Of a DNA stretch of 64,000 nucleotides, positions 51,385-59,819 are shown piece after piece. Source of the DNA: an uncultured Clostridia bacterium (GTDB lineage: Bacteria; Bacillota; Clostridia; Oscillospirales; Acutalibacteraceae). The first letter of the stretch is position 1. Each line of letters opens with the position of its first letter. The notes beneath the pieces are model-generated. The model was given only the letters and a program-made list of their open reading frames with translations. It searched no databases and had not been told where the DNA came from. Made by a program: the position numbers and the translations under genes. The stretch lies in contig CAJFTS010000044.1 of NCBI GenBank assembly GCA_904420015.1, positions 1 to 64,000 on the forward strand, given 5' to 3'.

Positions 51385-51500
51385 GACAAGCGAGCAGGGG
51401 AGGTTTTCTCTCCCCTCTCCCACCGCCGTGCATGCTGTTCGGCATAGGGCGTTTCCACCTAACTTCCAAGTATGCCGTTCCATGGAAATAACCCCAGCAG
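51385..51500 (-). mobile_element. Possible 3'-end relic of a group II intron
   Basis: Read on the minus strand, the segment contains GGTGGAAACGCCCTATGCCG, AACAGCATGCACGG and GGTGGGAGAGGGGAG followed by a 7-bp AGGGGAG/CTCCCCT hairpin and CCCTGCTCGC, a series of blocks I associate with the sequence following clostridial group II intron reverse-transcriptase genes (..CCTACTCGAT ends). No reverse transcriptase or 5' end is present, so at most a fragment remains. Confidence 0.35.
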
Positions 51501-51667
51501 CGGATAAGACCAGCCCTGCTTTGGCTTTCCTTTTGAGATCACTCTGACTGCGCAGGTCTTTGTCACTATCCACCGGTAACGGCCGCCCATATAGGAGGTC
51601 TGCCTTGCAAGGTCTCTTCCTATTATATGGACTATTACCACAGAACACGGGTATCCCCGTCATATAC

Positions 51668-51698
51668 AAGAAAGGCAGGGATTGCTTCCCTGCCTTTC
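51668..51698 (-). terminator. Terminator of the plsY-glycosyltransferase operon
   Basis: A perfect 12-bp GAAAGGCAGGGA/TCCCTGCCTTTC stem with 5-nt loop, followed on the minus strand by TTG/T-rich sequence, 3 nt after the stop codon. Confidence 0.8.
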
Positions 51699-51701
51699 GC
51701 C

Positions 51702-52823
51702 TTATTTCTTTACAGCCTCTTCCGCAAATCGGCAAATCTCCTCAGAGGCGCAAGGGGGGATGTACTGCCTCTGCTTCTCCCTGCGCCGCCGGGCATTTTG
51801 AGGGTTATTCATCTCCTCAATCACCGAAAGCAGCTCCTTTGCCGGATGCTTTACCGCCGCACTCATGCCCCGCTGTACAAAAAACTCGGCATTGCGCATT
51901 TCACAGCCGGGAATGGGGGATATATGTACAAGCGCAACCCCTAAAACGGCGGCTTCGGTAGAGGAAAGCCCGCCCGGCTTCGAGAGGAACACGTCGCAGC
52001 CCCGCATATAATCCGCCATCTGCGTAGTACTTTGCAGCAGGAGTATCTGCTCATTGCGGCCGTATTTGATGGTCAGCCTCCGGTAGAGCCACTGGTTGTT
52101 TCCACAGACCACCACCAAAACATGGTCCGGGTTCTCCCGCAGATATCGCCGCATACAACGGATGGTCTTTGCCATCTTTCCCGCGCCTATGCTGCCGCCG
52201 GAGAGCAGAAGATACCTCTTTTGCGGATCAAGCCCCAGCTCTTTTAAGGCGGCTTCCCGGCTTTTTTCCTCTAAAAATTCCCGGCGCACCGGAATCCCCA
52301 AAGGGACCAGCTTCTCCTCGGAAATTCCCCGCCTGGAAAACTCCTCCTTGAGCTGCGGCGAGGGAATGACATAATAATCACAGTCGGTCTCCTCAGTAAA
52401 GGGAATACAGGTGTAATCGGTTGCGACAAAGATGGTGACCGGCAGCACGACACCGTTGTTTTTCAGCTGCGCTAAAATTTCCGCCGGAAAAATATGGGGC
52501 ATCACAATCACATCCACCGGATGAAGCCGAAGATACTCCTGCATATGAGCGGCCATCTTCCCGTTGATCCAGTACACCGGAGAACGAAAGGGCAGACGAC
52601 GGAACAGCTCGCCGAGCAGATAGACCAGACCGAAGGCCCAGGGCGCCCGCTGTACCAGCTTGATGTAGGCGTTACCGATGTTTGAGGCGAGCCCCTCGCT
52701 GGCCAGCTGATAAGGATCCATAATCTGCACATGATGGCCCCGTCTTTCAAACGCCTGGGCAACCGCCTCGCCCGCAGCGTTATGCCCTCCGCCGGTACTG
52801 CAGGATAATATCAAAGCTTCCAT
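51702..52823 (-). CDS. MGDG-synthase/UgtP-like glycosyltransferase (GT28 type)
   Basis: The ATG at 52823 has GGTGAGG upstream and gives the family start LILSCSTGGGHN; it overlaps plsY by 13 nt. The 373-residue GT-B enzyme has the N-terminal MGDG_synth domain (GGGHN, DPY, MPHIFP) and a C-terminal UDP-sugar domain (SGGSIGAGKM, CGNN, SKPGGLSSTEA). Homologues transfer glucose or galactose from UDP-sugars to diacylglycerol, making membrane glycolipids and lipoteichoic acid anchors. Coupling to plsY, which makes the acylglycerol precursor, fits a glycerolipid role. Confidence 0.85.
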   Translation of the reverse strand: MEALILSCSTGGGHNAAGEAVAQAFERRGHHVQIMDPYQLASEGLASNIGNAYIKLVQRAPWAFGLVYLLGELFRRLPFRSPVYWINGKMAAHMQEYLRLHPVDVIVMPHIFPAEILAQLKNNGVVLPVTIFVATDYTCIPFTEETDCDYYVIPSPQLKEEFSRRGISEEKLVPLGIPVRREFLEEKSREAALKELGLDPQKRYLLLSGGSIGAGKMAKTIRCMRRYLRENPDHVLVVVCGNNQWLYRRLTIKYGRNEQILLLQSTTQMADYMRGCDVFLSKPGGLSSTEAAVLGVALVHISPIPGCEMRNAEFFVQRGMSAAVKHPAKELLSVIEEMNNPQNARRRREKQRQYIPPCASEEICRFAEEAVKK

Positions 52824-53425
52824 ACAAACCTCACCCTGCATTTCTCCTTCTTTTCCGAGCTCGTCAGCAACTTGCCCACGATCAGCACCGCGATTCCCCC
52901 AAACCCAACGAGAATCGGAAGCTCCCGAACGAACAGCGGCATCAGCAACGCTGCCACCACATAGGTCCACAATGTTTTATGATAATTGGGAGAAATCCGT
53001 AAAATAAGCGAAAAGAACAAAAACACACTTGCCAAAACCGCCAGCGGCCAGATATCCGGGACCAGCCCCAAAAGGCATCCGAAGGAAACGGCGATCCCCT
53101 TTCCGCCCTGAAACCGATGAAAGATCGGCAAAACATGGCCGACCACCGGCGCGGCCAGCACGAAAGCCACCGCAAAGCTGCACTCCGGCAAAGGGACACC
53201 GTTTATATAGAGAAACACCGGAAAAAATCCCTTGGCCAAATCGCCGCACAAGGTGAGCACGCCGCACCAAAAGCCCCCGTAGAGAAAGGCATTGGCCGTG
53301 CCTGGATTTTGATCCTTGCTCTCCCCGGCAATGTCCTTTCGCTTAAAGAGGTAGCCAAAGATATAGGCAAACAGCATACTGCCCGCCAGATAACCGGACA
53401 CGATAAAAATCAAATCGCGCAGCAT
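52811..53425 (-). CDS. plsY: Glycerol-3-phosphate acyltransferase PlsY
   Basis: The 204-residue integral membrane protein has the three PlsY motifs: GSMLFAYIFG at the first helix, DQNPGTANAF (acyl-phosphate/glycerol phosphate site) and GHVLPIFHRFQGGKG. It acylates glycerol-3-phosphate from acyl phosphate, opening phospholipid synthesis. It is somewhat diverged (DQNPG instead of the usual S.N.GATN), so it may be a second, specialised copy tied to the adjacent glycolipid synthase. The start follows GGGGAGGGATGCG. Confidence 0.88.
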   Translation of the reverse strand: MLRDLIFIVSGYLAGSMLFAYIFGYLFKRKDIAGESKDQNPGTANAFLYGGFWCGVLTLCGDLAKGFFPVFLYINGVPLPECSFAVAFVLAAPVVGHVLPIFHRFQGGKGIAVSFGCLLGLVPDIWPLAVLASVFLFFSLILRISPNYHKTLWTYVVAALLMPLFVRELPILVGFGGIAVLIVGKLLTSSEKKEKCRVRFVWKL

Positions 53426-53760
53426 CTCGCATCCCTCCCCTGTTCCAAAGTATTTATGTATTCGTCATCCTGTCCTTCGGATAACGGGAAAGCAGCCGCA
53501 AGCCTCCCCTGTCCGATTCTCTTTATTCTACCTTTTTCGTCGCCATTTGTAAACCATCCGACGGACATCCGGTAAATTCGCCGCCTATTTTACCTCAATT
53601 TTCCTCAAAAAACAGCCTAATATTTAATTTTTCCTTCCCTTTACACCCAGGTGTTTTCCTAATTGCATAAATCCCACCGGTACTTGTATTGCTTTACCCG
53701 CCTGTTTTATTGCTAAAAGCCTTCCAAATAGGATAAATATCCATCTTTTCCTCACATAGC
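53426..53760. other. Intergenic region with no gene seen
   Basis: AT-rich sequence between divergent plsY and azlC; it must hold the plsY promoter, but no clear box pair stands out. No strong repeats. Confidence 0.5.
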
Positions 53761-53789
53761 TTGCAATCCGGATCATCGAATGGTAAACT
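53761..53789 (+). promoter_or_regulatory. azlC: azlCD promoter
   Basis: TTGCAA (53761-53766) and TAAACT (53784-53789) with 17-nt spacer, 20 nt before the ribosome binding site. Confidence 0.6.
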
Positions 53790-53817
53790 TTTATCAAATA
53801 AAAAGGAGGTTGCACGG

Positions 53818-54537
53818 TTGCAGGCATACGACGAGAAACATAGAAAATGGAATGCGCTGAAGGCGGCTTTTCCCCACACCCTGCCGATTTTGACCGGCTT
53901 TTTGTTTTTAGGCCTGACCTACGGGGTGTATATGAACGTCTCCGGCTTTTCTTTCTGGTACCCAATGGTGATGAGCCTGACCATCTTCGGCGGGTCCCTG
54001 GAATTTGTGGCGGTTTCCATGCTGATGGGCGCCTTCGCGCCTCTTCAGACACTGATAATGACGCTGATGATCCAGGCAAGGCATTTGTTTTACGGCATCT
54101 CCATGCTGGAAAAATTTAAGGGCACCGGATGGAAAAAGTTTTATTTGATATTCGGGATGTGCGACGAAAGCTTTTCCATCAATTATACGGCTAAAATTCC
54201 TAAAACAGTAGATCGGGGCTGGTTTTTGTTCTTCGTCACCTTGTTAAACCATCTCTACTGGGTGGCGGGCGCAACGCTGGGAGGAATCTTAGGCTCCCTG
54301 ATTCCTTTTGAGACCAATGGGCTTGAATTTGTAATGACGGCCATGTTCGTGGTCATCTTCCTCGATCAGTGGCGCAAGGAAAAAAAGCATATCACCGCTC
54401 TGATTGGGGTAGGAGCCTCCGTCCTCTGCCTGTTGATTTTTGGGCCGGACTCCTTCCTCCTGCCCACCATGGCCTGCATTTTGGCGTTTTTGTCCTTCCT
54501 GCGCCGGCCGATTGAGAAGGCAGGTGGACTGGAATGA
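53818..54537 (+). CDS. azlC: AzlC family amino-acid exporter subunit
   Basis: AAAGGAGG stands 7 nt before a TTG at 53818, which is taken as the start; upstream in-frame codons overlap the promoter. The 239-residue protein has six to eight helices with AzlC patterns ([44 protein letters not shown]). With AzlD it forms a branched-chain amino-acid exporter of the LIV-E type. Overlaps azlD by 4 nt. Confidence 0.9.
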   Translation: MQAYDEKHRKWNALKAAFPHTLPILTGFLFLGLTYGVYMNVSGFSFWYPMVMSLTIFGGSLEFVAVSMLMGAFAPLQTLIMTLMIQARHLFYGISMLEKFKGTGWKKFYLIFGMCDESFSINYTAKIPKTVDRGWFLFFVTLLNHLYWVAGATLGGILGSLIPFETNGLEFVMTAMFVVIFLDQWRKEKKHITALIGVGASVLCLLIFGPDSFLLPTMACILAFLSFLRRPIEKAGGLE

Positions 54538-54866
54538 CCATGACGCTCACCCAGCAGATTATCACCATCGCCATCTGCGTACTGGGAACGATGGCGACCC
54601 GGTTTCTTCCGTTCCTTATTTTCTCAACAAAAAAGCCCACGCCGAAGTATGTACAGTATCTGGGCAAGGCTCTGCCCGCCGCCATCTTCGGCATGCTGGT
54701 GATCTACTGCCTCAAAGACGTCTCCATCTTAACCGGCAGCCACGGCTTGCCGGAGGCGCTTTCCATCCTGGCGGTTGTAGGGCTGCATCTTTGGAAACGC
54801 CAAATGCTCCTTTCCATCGCAGGCGGTACCATCTGTTATATGCTGCTGGTCCAGCTGGTGTTTTAA
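54534..54866 (+). CDS. azlD: AzlD family amino-acid exporter subunit
   Basis: The 110-residue, four-helix protein has the AzlD signature ([30 protein letters not shown]). It is the small partner of AzlC, coupled through an ATGA overlap, and is followed by a very strong terminator. Confidence 0.92.
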   Translation: MTMTLTQQIITIAICVLGTMATRFLPFLIFSTKKPTPKYVQYLGKALPAAIFGMLVIYCLKDVSILTGSHGLPEALSILAVVGLHLWKRQMLLSIAGGTICYMLLVQLVF

Positions 54867-54877
54867 GACTTGAAACG

Positions 54878-54922
54878 AAAATCAGAAAAGCCCCCGGGTT
54901 CCCCGGGGGCTTTTCTGATTCA
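54878..54922. terminator. Very stable terminator after azlD
   Basis: A perfect 19-bp inverted repeat (54880-54898 with 54902-54920; AATCAGAAAAGCCCCCGGG arm) with 3-nt loop; T-rich on both strands of the stem. Confidence 0.85.
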
Positions 54923-54935
54923 TTGTTCACGGAAA

Positions 54936-55167
54936 CCACCGGCTCTGCCGGTGGAGATGTCCCGCAAAAGAGCGTTCGCTAAAAGCATCGAGCAAAGCGA
55001 GCACAGCCAGCCTTACGGTGACGGAAGGCTTTCGGTTAAAATGGGGATTCGCCCGTTACGGGGTGCAGGGCAAGTGATGCAAGTGAAATAAATTTTCGTG
55101 CGTCTTGAGACGCTTGCTGGCAATAAGCCCTGATAGGGCTTACTCAAGCCTCCGGCTTTGCCGGTGG
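54936..55167. mobile_element. Palindromic IS200/IS605-like relic (non-autonomous element)
   Basis: The segment is bounded by two related hairpins, CCACCGGC-TCT-GCCGGTGG (54936-54954) and CCTCCGGC-TTT-GCCGGTGG (55149-55167). Between them lie GCGTCT-TG-AGACGC (55100-55113) and AAGCCCT-GAT-AGGGCTT (55125-55141) and no open reading frame of note. TTAC (55140-55143) followed at once by TCAA (55144-55147) matches the cleavage-site tetranucleotides of the IS608 type. Sequences ending CCTCCGGCTTTGCCGGTGGG are typical of the 3' ends of IS605-family tnpB loci. No transposase or TnpB is present; a palindrome-associated, non-autonomous element or relic of an element with its guide-RNA-like 3' region is likely. 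Confidence 0.5.
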
Positions 55168-56589
55168 GTTTGACTCGCCGAAGAAATAGCGGTGGGCCAG
55201 CTCTTTGCCGCCCTCCTGCGCCACAACGCCCTTTTCGATCAGCACCGCGTGATCGCAGAGCGCTTCGGCACAGCGCATATCGTGGGTAATGGTAATCATG
55301 GTATTCCCGTATTGCTCGTGAAGCCGGTTAAGGATATGGATAAGCTCACTGAGCCCTGTATAATCCTGGCCTACCGTCGGCTCATCCAATAGAAGAACCT
55401 CCGGCTTAGACGCTACCACCGCCGCGATGGAGACCCGACGCTTCTGTCCTTCCGAAAGGGACTGCGGATGCCGGTGGGCCAGATGGGCGATGCCGAACAG
55501 CTCCATGATTTCCTGCGCATCCTGCTGAGACGGTGCTCCAAAGGCCACCTCCTGCTCCACCGTCGGCATAAACAGCTGGTAATTCGGGTTTTGGTATACC
55601 ACGCCGACCTTTTTAAACCATTCGTGGCTTCCCTTTGGCTTCTGTCCCAGCTTCGGGTCGATGCTTTGGGTAATGCTTCCCCGACTCGGGGCATACAGCC
55701 GGGCCAGCAGACGAAGAAGAGTGGTCTTGCCGCAGCCGTTTTCCCCAAGCAGGATCACCCGTTCCCCCTTCTTCACTGTAAACTCCACATCTCTTAAAAT
55801 CTCCCGTCCCTTGACGGAAAAGCCGACGTGCGCAATCTGCAAAGCCGGGTCCTTTGCGTTGCTCGCACGGCATTCGTCCTGTATGTACTTCGCCTGCTCA
55901 CGAAGGTATTCCCGTTTGTTTTCCACCTTGGAAATGCGCCCCGCCTGGATGCGAAACACCGTGTCCACATAGGGGAGCACCATATCCAGCCGATGCTCCA
56001 CCACCAAGACCGCATAGCCGGATCTGGTAAGCTGACGCAAGGTGGTCATCAACAGCTCCGCGCCCGGCTTATCCAGGTTGGCGAGCGGCTCGTCGAGCAC
56101 CAGGATCTTTTGCTCGGTAGCAAGGGTGGCGGCGGTAATCAGCCGCTGCTTTTGGCCGCCGGAAAGGGTCCTTGTTTTCCATCCCGGGTCCAGCTTCATC
56201 TGACCGCAGGCGCGCTCGACACAGCCCTTGATTCTTTCCGGGGAAAAGGCGAAATTTTCACAGCCGAAGGCGATTTCATCCTCCACCAGCTGCTGGATGA
56301 TCTGCGCCTCTGCATTTTGCAGCACCACCCCTACCTTTCGGCAGACCTCATTCATCTTTTGCCCGACGATGTTTTCCCCGTCGATGCAAACCTCGCCCGT
56401 GATTTCTCCGGGCGTAACGTTGGGGATAATACCTGCAAGCAGGGCGAGCACCGTACTCTTCCCTTCTCCGGAAAAGCCGGAAAGGAGCGCGATTTCACCA
56501 TATTCCACATGTAAGCAGGCGTCGGTAAGGACCTTCTCCTCATAGCCTTCATAGGAAAAGCCGACATGCTTTAGTTCAATCGCCTTCAC
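55144..56589 (-). CDS. ECF transporter ATPase, two fused ABC domains
   Basis: The 481-residue protein contains two ABC ATPase domains: Walker A GFSGEGKST, signature LSGGQ and DEPLANLD in the first (1-235), and GENGCGKTT, LSEGQ and DEPTVGQD in the second (250-470), like fused EcfA1-EcfA2 (YkoD-type). It powers the ECF module whose T and S subunits are encoded immediately upstream (4-nt overlaps). The last residues (NPPAKPEA) and the stop codon are encoded by the IS200-like relic, indicating that the original C-terminus was replaced or truncated. Last gene of the iron/heme-like operon. Confidence 0.9.
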   Translation of the reverse strand: MKAIELKHVGFSYEGYEEKVLTDACLHVEYGEIALLSGFSGEGKSTVLALLAGIIPNVTPGEITGEVCIDGENIVGQKMNEVCRKVGVVLQNAEAQIIQQLVEDEIAFGCENFAFSPERIKGCVERACGQMKLDPGWKTRTLSGGQKQRLITAATLATEQKILVLDEPLANLDKPGAELLMTTLRQLTRSGYAVLVVEHRLDMVLPYVDTVFRIQAGRISKVENKREYLREQAKYIQDECRASNAKDPALQIAHVGFSVKGREILRDVEFTVKKGERVILLGENGCGKTTLLRLLARLYAPSRGSITQSIDPKLGQKPKGSHEWFKKVGVVYQNPNYQLFMPTVEQEVAFGAPSQQDAQEIMELFGIAHLAHRHPQSLSEGQKRRVSIAAVVASKPEVLLLDEPTVGQDYTGLSELIHILNRLHEQYGNTMITITHDMRCAEALCDHAVLIEKGVVAQEGGKELAHRYFFGESNPPAKPEA

Positions 56590-57263
56590 AGTACCACCAC
56601 CAATCCTGCGCCCGCCAAGGCAAGCAGCAAAAATACAAGGTCCGCCGGACGAATTCGCACGGTTTTATAAACCGAGCAGGCCGACGCGTCCTTGGTAAAG
56701 CCCCGCGTTTCCACCGAAAGCGCAAGGGTATCGGAAATATTCACAAGGCGCATGACCAAGGGAATCAGAAAAGCGCGGTAGAAAATCTGAGGGCTCAAAA
56801 AGCTGCCGGCTCCCCTGGTCTTCATCGCTTCGCGCACCTGCCTGACCTCCCCGCCGAGCAGAGGGAAAAAGGTCAGGGTAATCATCATCCCCAGGGTAAT
56901 CATACGGGGAATTTTCAAGGTGGAAAAGTTTCGCACCAGGCTAATCGGAGACAGGGCGAGCCCGGGAATAACCGCGATGCCCACCGCAAGAATCCGATTT
57001 ACCGCCGCATAGGTGGACTGCACATCCTTTGAAATGGCATAAGTGATTCCGGCGAGAATAGCACTGAGCACCGCCGCGACCGGCAGGATGGCCAGACAGG
57101 AGCGCCAATAGCCGAAAGCCAAAAACAACAGCCACATGCCGCCTAAGTACCAAATGCATTCGATGTTTTTCGCCGTGATTAATCCGAAAACCAGGATCAG
57201 CACCGACGTAAAAAGGCCGATCACCGGGTAGATGGGGCGTTTTACCAATAACTTTTCGCTCAC
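56586..57263 (-). CDS. ECF transporter transmembrane (T) subunit
   Basis: The 225-residue membrane protein has about five helices and the two cytoplasmic coupling helices with the family's Arg-Gly motifs: AMKTRGAG and SVETRGFTK. These dock on the ATPase. ATG overlaps the S-component stop by 4 nt. It is a CbiQ/EcfT family member dedicated to this operon. Confidence 0.9.
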   Translation of the reverse strand: MSEKLLVKRPIYPVIGLFTSVLILVFGLITAKNIECIWYLGGMWLLFLAFGYWRSCLAILPVAAVLSAILAGITYAISKDVQSTYAAVNRILAVGIAVIPGLALSPISLVRNFSTLKIPRMITLGMMITLTFFPLLGGEVRQVREAMKTRGAGSFLSPQIFYRAFLIPLVMRLVNISDTLALSVETRGFTKDASACSVYKTVRIRPADLVFLLLALAGAGLVVVL

Positions 57264-57823
57264 TTTTTCATTGCTCCCGACTTTTTGAGTTCTCTGGAAA
57301 TTTTAATGCCAATCCAAGCGCCCAAGGCGGAAATGGCAAGCACCGCCAGGGACATGCCCACCGTGACCCAAGGCGCTCTGGTGGCGACCGCCGCCATAGC
57401 CTCCCGGCCGAACAGGTAATTGTAGAGGAAATTAAAGGGCAGGGAAAGGGGATTATAGAGCAGCACAGCAAGGAAAATCGCGCTGTCTTTTTTGTAGCCG
57501 CGGAATACCAAAATGACCAGCAGCTCGATGAGCAGGCCGACGACGATGTTGGAAAAGAACATGGGCGGCGCCATCAGCAGCTGGAACAGCCCCGTCAGAA
57601 GCGCCATAATGAAAAGCGCGCCGGGCTTGCGGATTTTCATCAAACCGATGGCGAAGAAAACCGAAATTTGCAGACCCGTCACCACCTGTGCGATACCGAA
57701 CACCACCGTCTGCAAGCTTGCCACCAGCGGCATGACGGCACAGGTACACAGGGTTACGGCGGAAATAATGGCCAGGAACACGATATCCTTTACTTTGAAC
57801 GGCTCAAAAATTTTCTCTTTCAT
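57260..57823 (-). CDS. ECF transporter substrate-binding (S) component
   Basis: The 187-residue protein has six helices, with the N-terminal VKDIVFLAIISAVTL stretch used by S components to contact EcfT, and a Leu-rich middle with PPMFFSNIVVG. It resembles the MptD/Trep_Strep-type putative S components. The substrate cannot be read from sequence; linkage to iron-type ABC genes and to a DtxR regulator suggests heme, a porphyrin or a metal chelate. ATG overlaps the preceding gene stop by 4 nt. Confidence 0.78.
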   Translation of the reverse strand: MKEKIFEPFKVKDIVFLAIISAVTLCTCAVMPLVASLQTVVFGIAQVVTGLQISVFFAIGLMKIRKPGALFIMALLTGLFQLLMAPPMFFSNIVVGLLIELLVILVFRGYKKDSAIFLAVLLYNPLSLPFNFLYNYLFGREAMAAVATRAPWVTVGMSLAVLAISALGAWIGIKISRELKKSGAMKK

Positions 57824-58161
57824 TTGCTGCTCTCCAATCTTTTTTTCTCTTTTTTTGTTTCCACTACATGCCGTATGGCGGTTATGGGATGATGAAACAC
57901 CATCCGCGGTCCGGAAAAACGCATGACGTCGCGGATCTTTTCCCGCATCTGCGGCTTATAGCAATGGACCTTGCAGTTGGAACAGAAGGTCTTTGTCTCC
58001 ATAAAGGGACATTTGTCGCTTCTCATTTTGGCGTATTCGTCCAACTCTGCACATTCCGGGCAAAGCCCGCGCTTGGTATGATGCTTTTTGCGGCAGTAGA
58101 GGGCGATCATCTGGGAGACCAGGGTTTTCTCCCTCTCACGCTTATCTTCGGTGCTTTTCAT
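57820..58161 (-). CDS. Nitrous-oxide-stimulated promoter family protein
   Basis: The 113-residue soluble protein has nine cysteines/histidines in a pattern typical of the NO_prop family: YCRKKHH, LCPEC.EL.EYA..R...CPF, K.FCSNCKVHCYKP and VMRFSGPRM. The cysteines probably bind zinc or a metal cofactor. Its role is unknown; the name only reflects an expression observation for a family member. It is embedded between the exporter pair and ECF genes with overlapping start and stop codons, implying function in the same process. Confidence 0.85.
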   Translation of the reverse strand: MKSTEDKREREKTLVSQMIALYCRKKHHTKRGLCPECAELDEYAKMRSDKCPFMETKTFCSNCKVHCYKPQMREKIRDVMRFSGPRMVFHHPITAIRHVVETKKEKKRLESSK

Positions 58162-59819
58162 CAGCTCATCCTCCCGTGTTCCACCGAATAGACGGTATCG
58201 GCGATGCGCATGGTAGACTGTCGATGCGAGACCAGAACCACCGTCTTTCCGTCCCGCTCCTCCCGCAGCGATTTTAAGATTACCGCTTCATTAAGGCTGT
58301 CGAGATTGCTGGTGGGCTCGTCCAAAAGCAGAAAGGGTGCGTTATGCAGGAAAGCCCGCGCCAGACCCAGCCGCTGCCGCTCCCCGCCGGAGAGGGTGTC
58401 GCCCAGTTCTCCAACCGGCGTGTCGTAGCCTTTGGGCAGGCTCATAATGAAGGTATGCACCGACGCCTTTTTGCATGCCGCCTCCAGCTCCTCCTGAGTA
58501 GCGTCCAGCTTGGCAATCCGCAGGTTGTTGGCAATGCTGTCGTGGAACAGGTGGGTCTCCTGGGTGACAAAGCTCTCCATCCGGCGCAGGTTATCGGTAT
58601 TAATCTGATCGACCGGGGTGTCCGAGAGGCAAACCTCCCCTTTCTGCACCCGCCAAAAACGCATCAGCAGCTTGAGCAGGGTGGATTTTCCGCTGCCGCT
58701 GCGGCCGACGATGCCCACCACCGAATGCTGCGGAATTTGCACGGAGATATCCGACAGAATGGTTTCGTTCCCATAGGAAAAGGTCACATGAGAGGCGCTG
58801 GCGCCGGTAAAGGAAACCTCCGGCTTACCGCTGACCTCTTCCACCGCCGGTGCTTCGTCCAGGATATCCAGCACCCGGCCGCCTGCGGCAAAGGTATTTT
58901 GCAAGGTGCTGCCCAGGTTTGCCAGCGCAACCACCGGACCAAAGGAGCTCATCAAGGCGAGAACCGGAATGAGGACTCCGTCAAACCCAACCGCACCGCT
59001 TTGATAGAGGACGCCGCCCAAAAAGAGCATCGCCACGTCGAACAGCAGGATGACCGTATTGGTGACCGCCATGTTGCGTCCGCCCCTGCGCTTCATCCGT
59101 TCTTCGTCGGCGGAAAGGTCGTCCGTTCTCCGGTTCATCTCCTCAAGCCGTTTCTTTCCCATGTGGTACTGAATGGTTTCCGGCAATCCGCGCAGGCTGT
59201 CGAGGACAAAGCTGCTCAGATCGCCGGACTTGGTGCGAAAATTCATGCCGTCCTCTCCGCTTAGCTTGGAGGTCACCACCGGAATCACCACGCCTACGAC
59301 CAGATAGGCGGCCAAGGCCAAAACTCCCAGGCCCCAGTGATAGCTGCCGATAAACAAGCACAGCAGAATGGAAAACAAAAAGGCAATGGCCGAAGGGGAA
59401 ATGGTATGGGCGTAAAAGACCTCCAGCAGCTCGATGTCCGAGGTGATGACGGAAATCAGGTTGCCCTTGTCCTTGCCCTCCAGCTTGGCCGGACAGAGCC
59501 GGCGCAGGGCTTCAAAGACCTTGTCGCGGATCAGCGCCAGGAGCTTAAACGCAATAAAATGGTTGCAGGCTTGCTCGGCATAACGAAGCAGGCCGCGCAC
59601 CAGTGCAAACACGGCGAGACAGACAAAGGCCGCCGTCATGGTGACCGGAACCGAATAGTCAAGCAGCCCCAGCACCGCAAAGCCGCCGAACACCGTCAGG
59701 AAGGCGGCGCAAAGATGGCCGACCAATCCCATAAAAATCGCCAGCGCCATATATCCGGCCAAGGGCTTAACCAGCCCGATGAGCCGCGCCATAATGGCGA
59801 GATTGCTTCGTTTTTTCAT
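58161..59819 (-). CDS. ABC exporter half-transporter (CydC-like), second of a pair
   Basis: The start ATG at 59819 has GGAGGCG upstream and overlaps the previous stop by 1 nt. The 552-residue protein has a six-helix ABC membrane domain (about 1-310) and an ATPase with GRSGSGKST, QETHLF, LSGGERQR and DEPTSNLD. It pairs with the preceding half-transporter as a heterodimer of the CydCD/lipid-A exporter type. In Streptococcus heme loci a similar pair (SiaDE) accompanies an ECF system, as here. Confidence 0.88.
   Translation of the reverse strand: MKKRSNLAIMARLIGLVKPLAGYMALAIFMGLVGHLCAAFLTVFGGFAVLGLLDYSVPVTMTAAFVCLAVFALVRGLLRYAEQACNHFIAFKLLALIRDKVFEALRRLCPAKLEGKDKGNLISVITSDIELLEVFYAHTISPSAIAFLFSILLCLFIGSYHWGLGVLALAAYLVVGVVIPVVTSKLSGEDGMNFRTKSGDLSSFVLDSLRGLPETIQYHMGKKRLEEMNRRTDDLSADEERMKRRGGRNMAVTNTVILLFDVAMLFLGGVLYQSGAVGFDGVLIPVLALMSSFGPVVALANLGSTLQNTFAAGGRVLDILDEAPAVEEVSGKPEVSFTGASASHVTFSYGNETILSDISVQIPQHSVVGIVGRSGSGKSTLLKLLMRFWRVQKGEVCLSDTPVDQINTDNLRRMESFVTQETHLFHDSIANNLRIAKLDATQEELEAACKKASVHTFIMSLPKGYDTPVGELGDTLSGGERQRLGLARAFLHNAPFLLLDEPTSNLDSLNEAVILKSLREERDGKTVVLVSHRQSTMRIADTVYSVEHGRMS

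Larger units (their letters stand above)
51074..51701. other. Long gap: hairpin, possible group II intron relic, terminator
   Basis: No gene is seen. Contents: a 10-bp perfect GGCGCGGCTG/CAGCCGCGCC hairpin with inner CCTTT/AAAGG pairing (51222-51259); a minus-strand stretch resembling the 3' part of a group II intron (about 51385-51500); and the terminator of the glycosyltransferase gene at the right edge. Confidence 0.45.
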
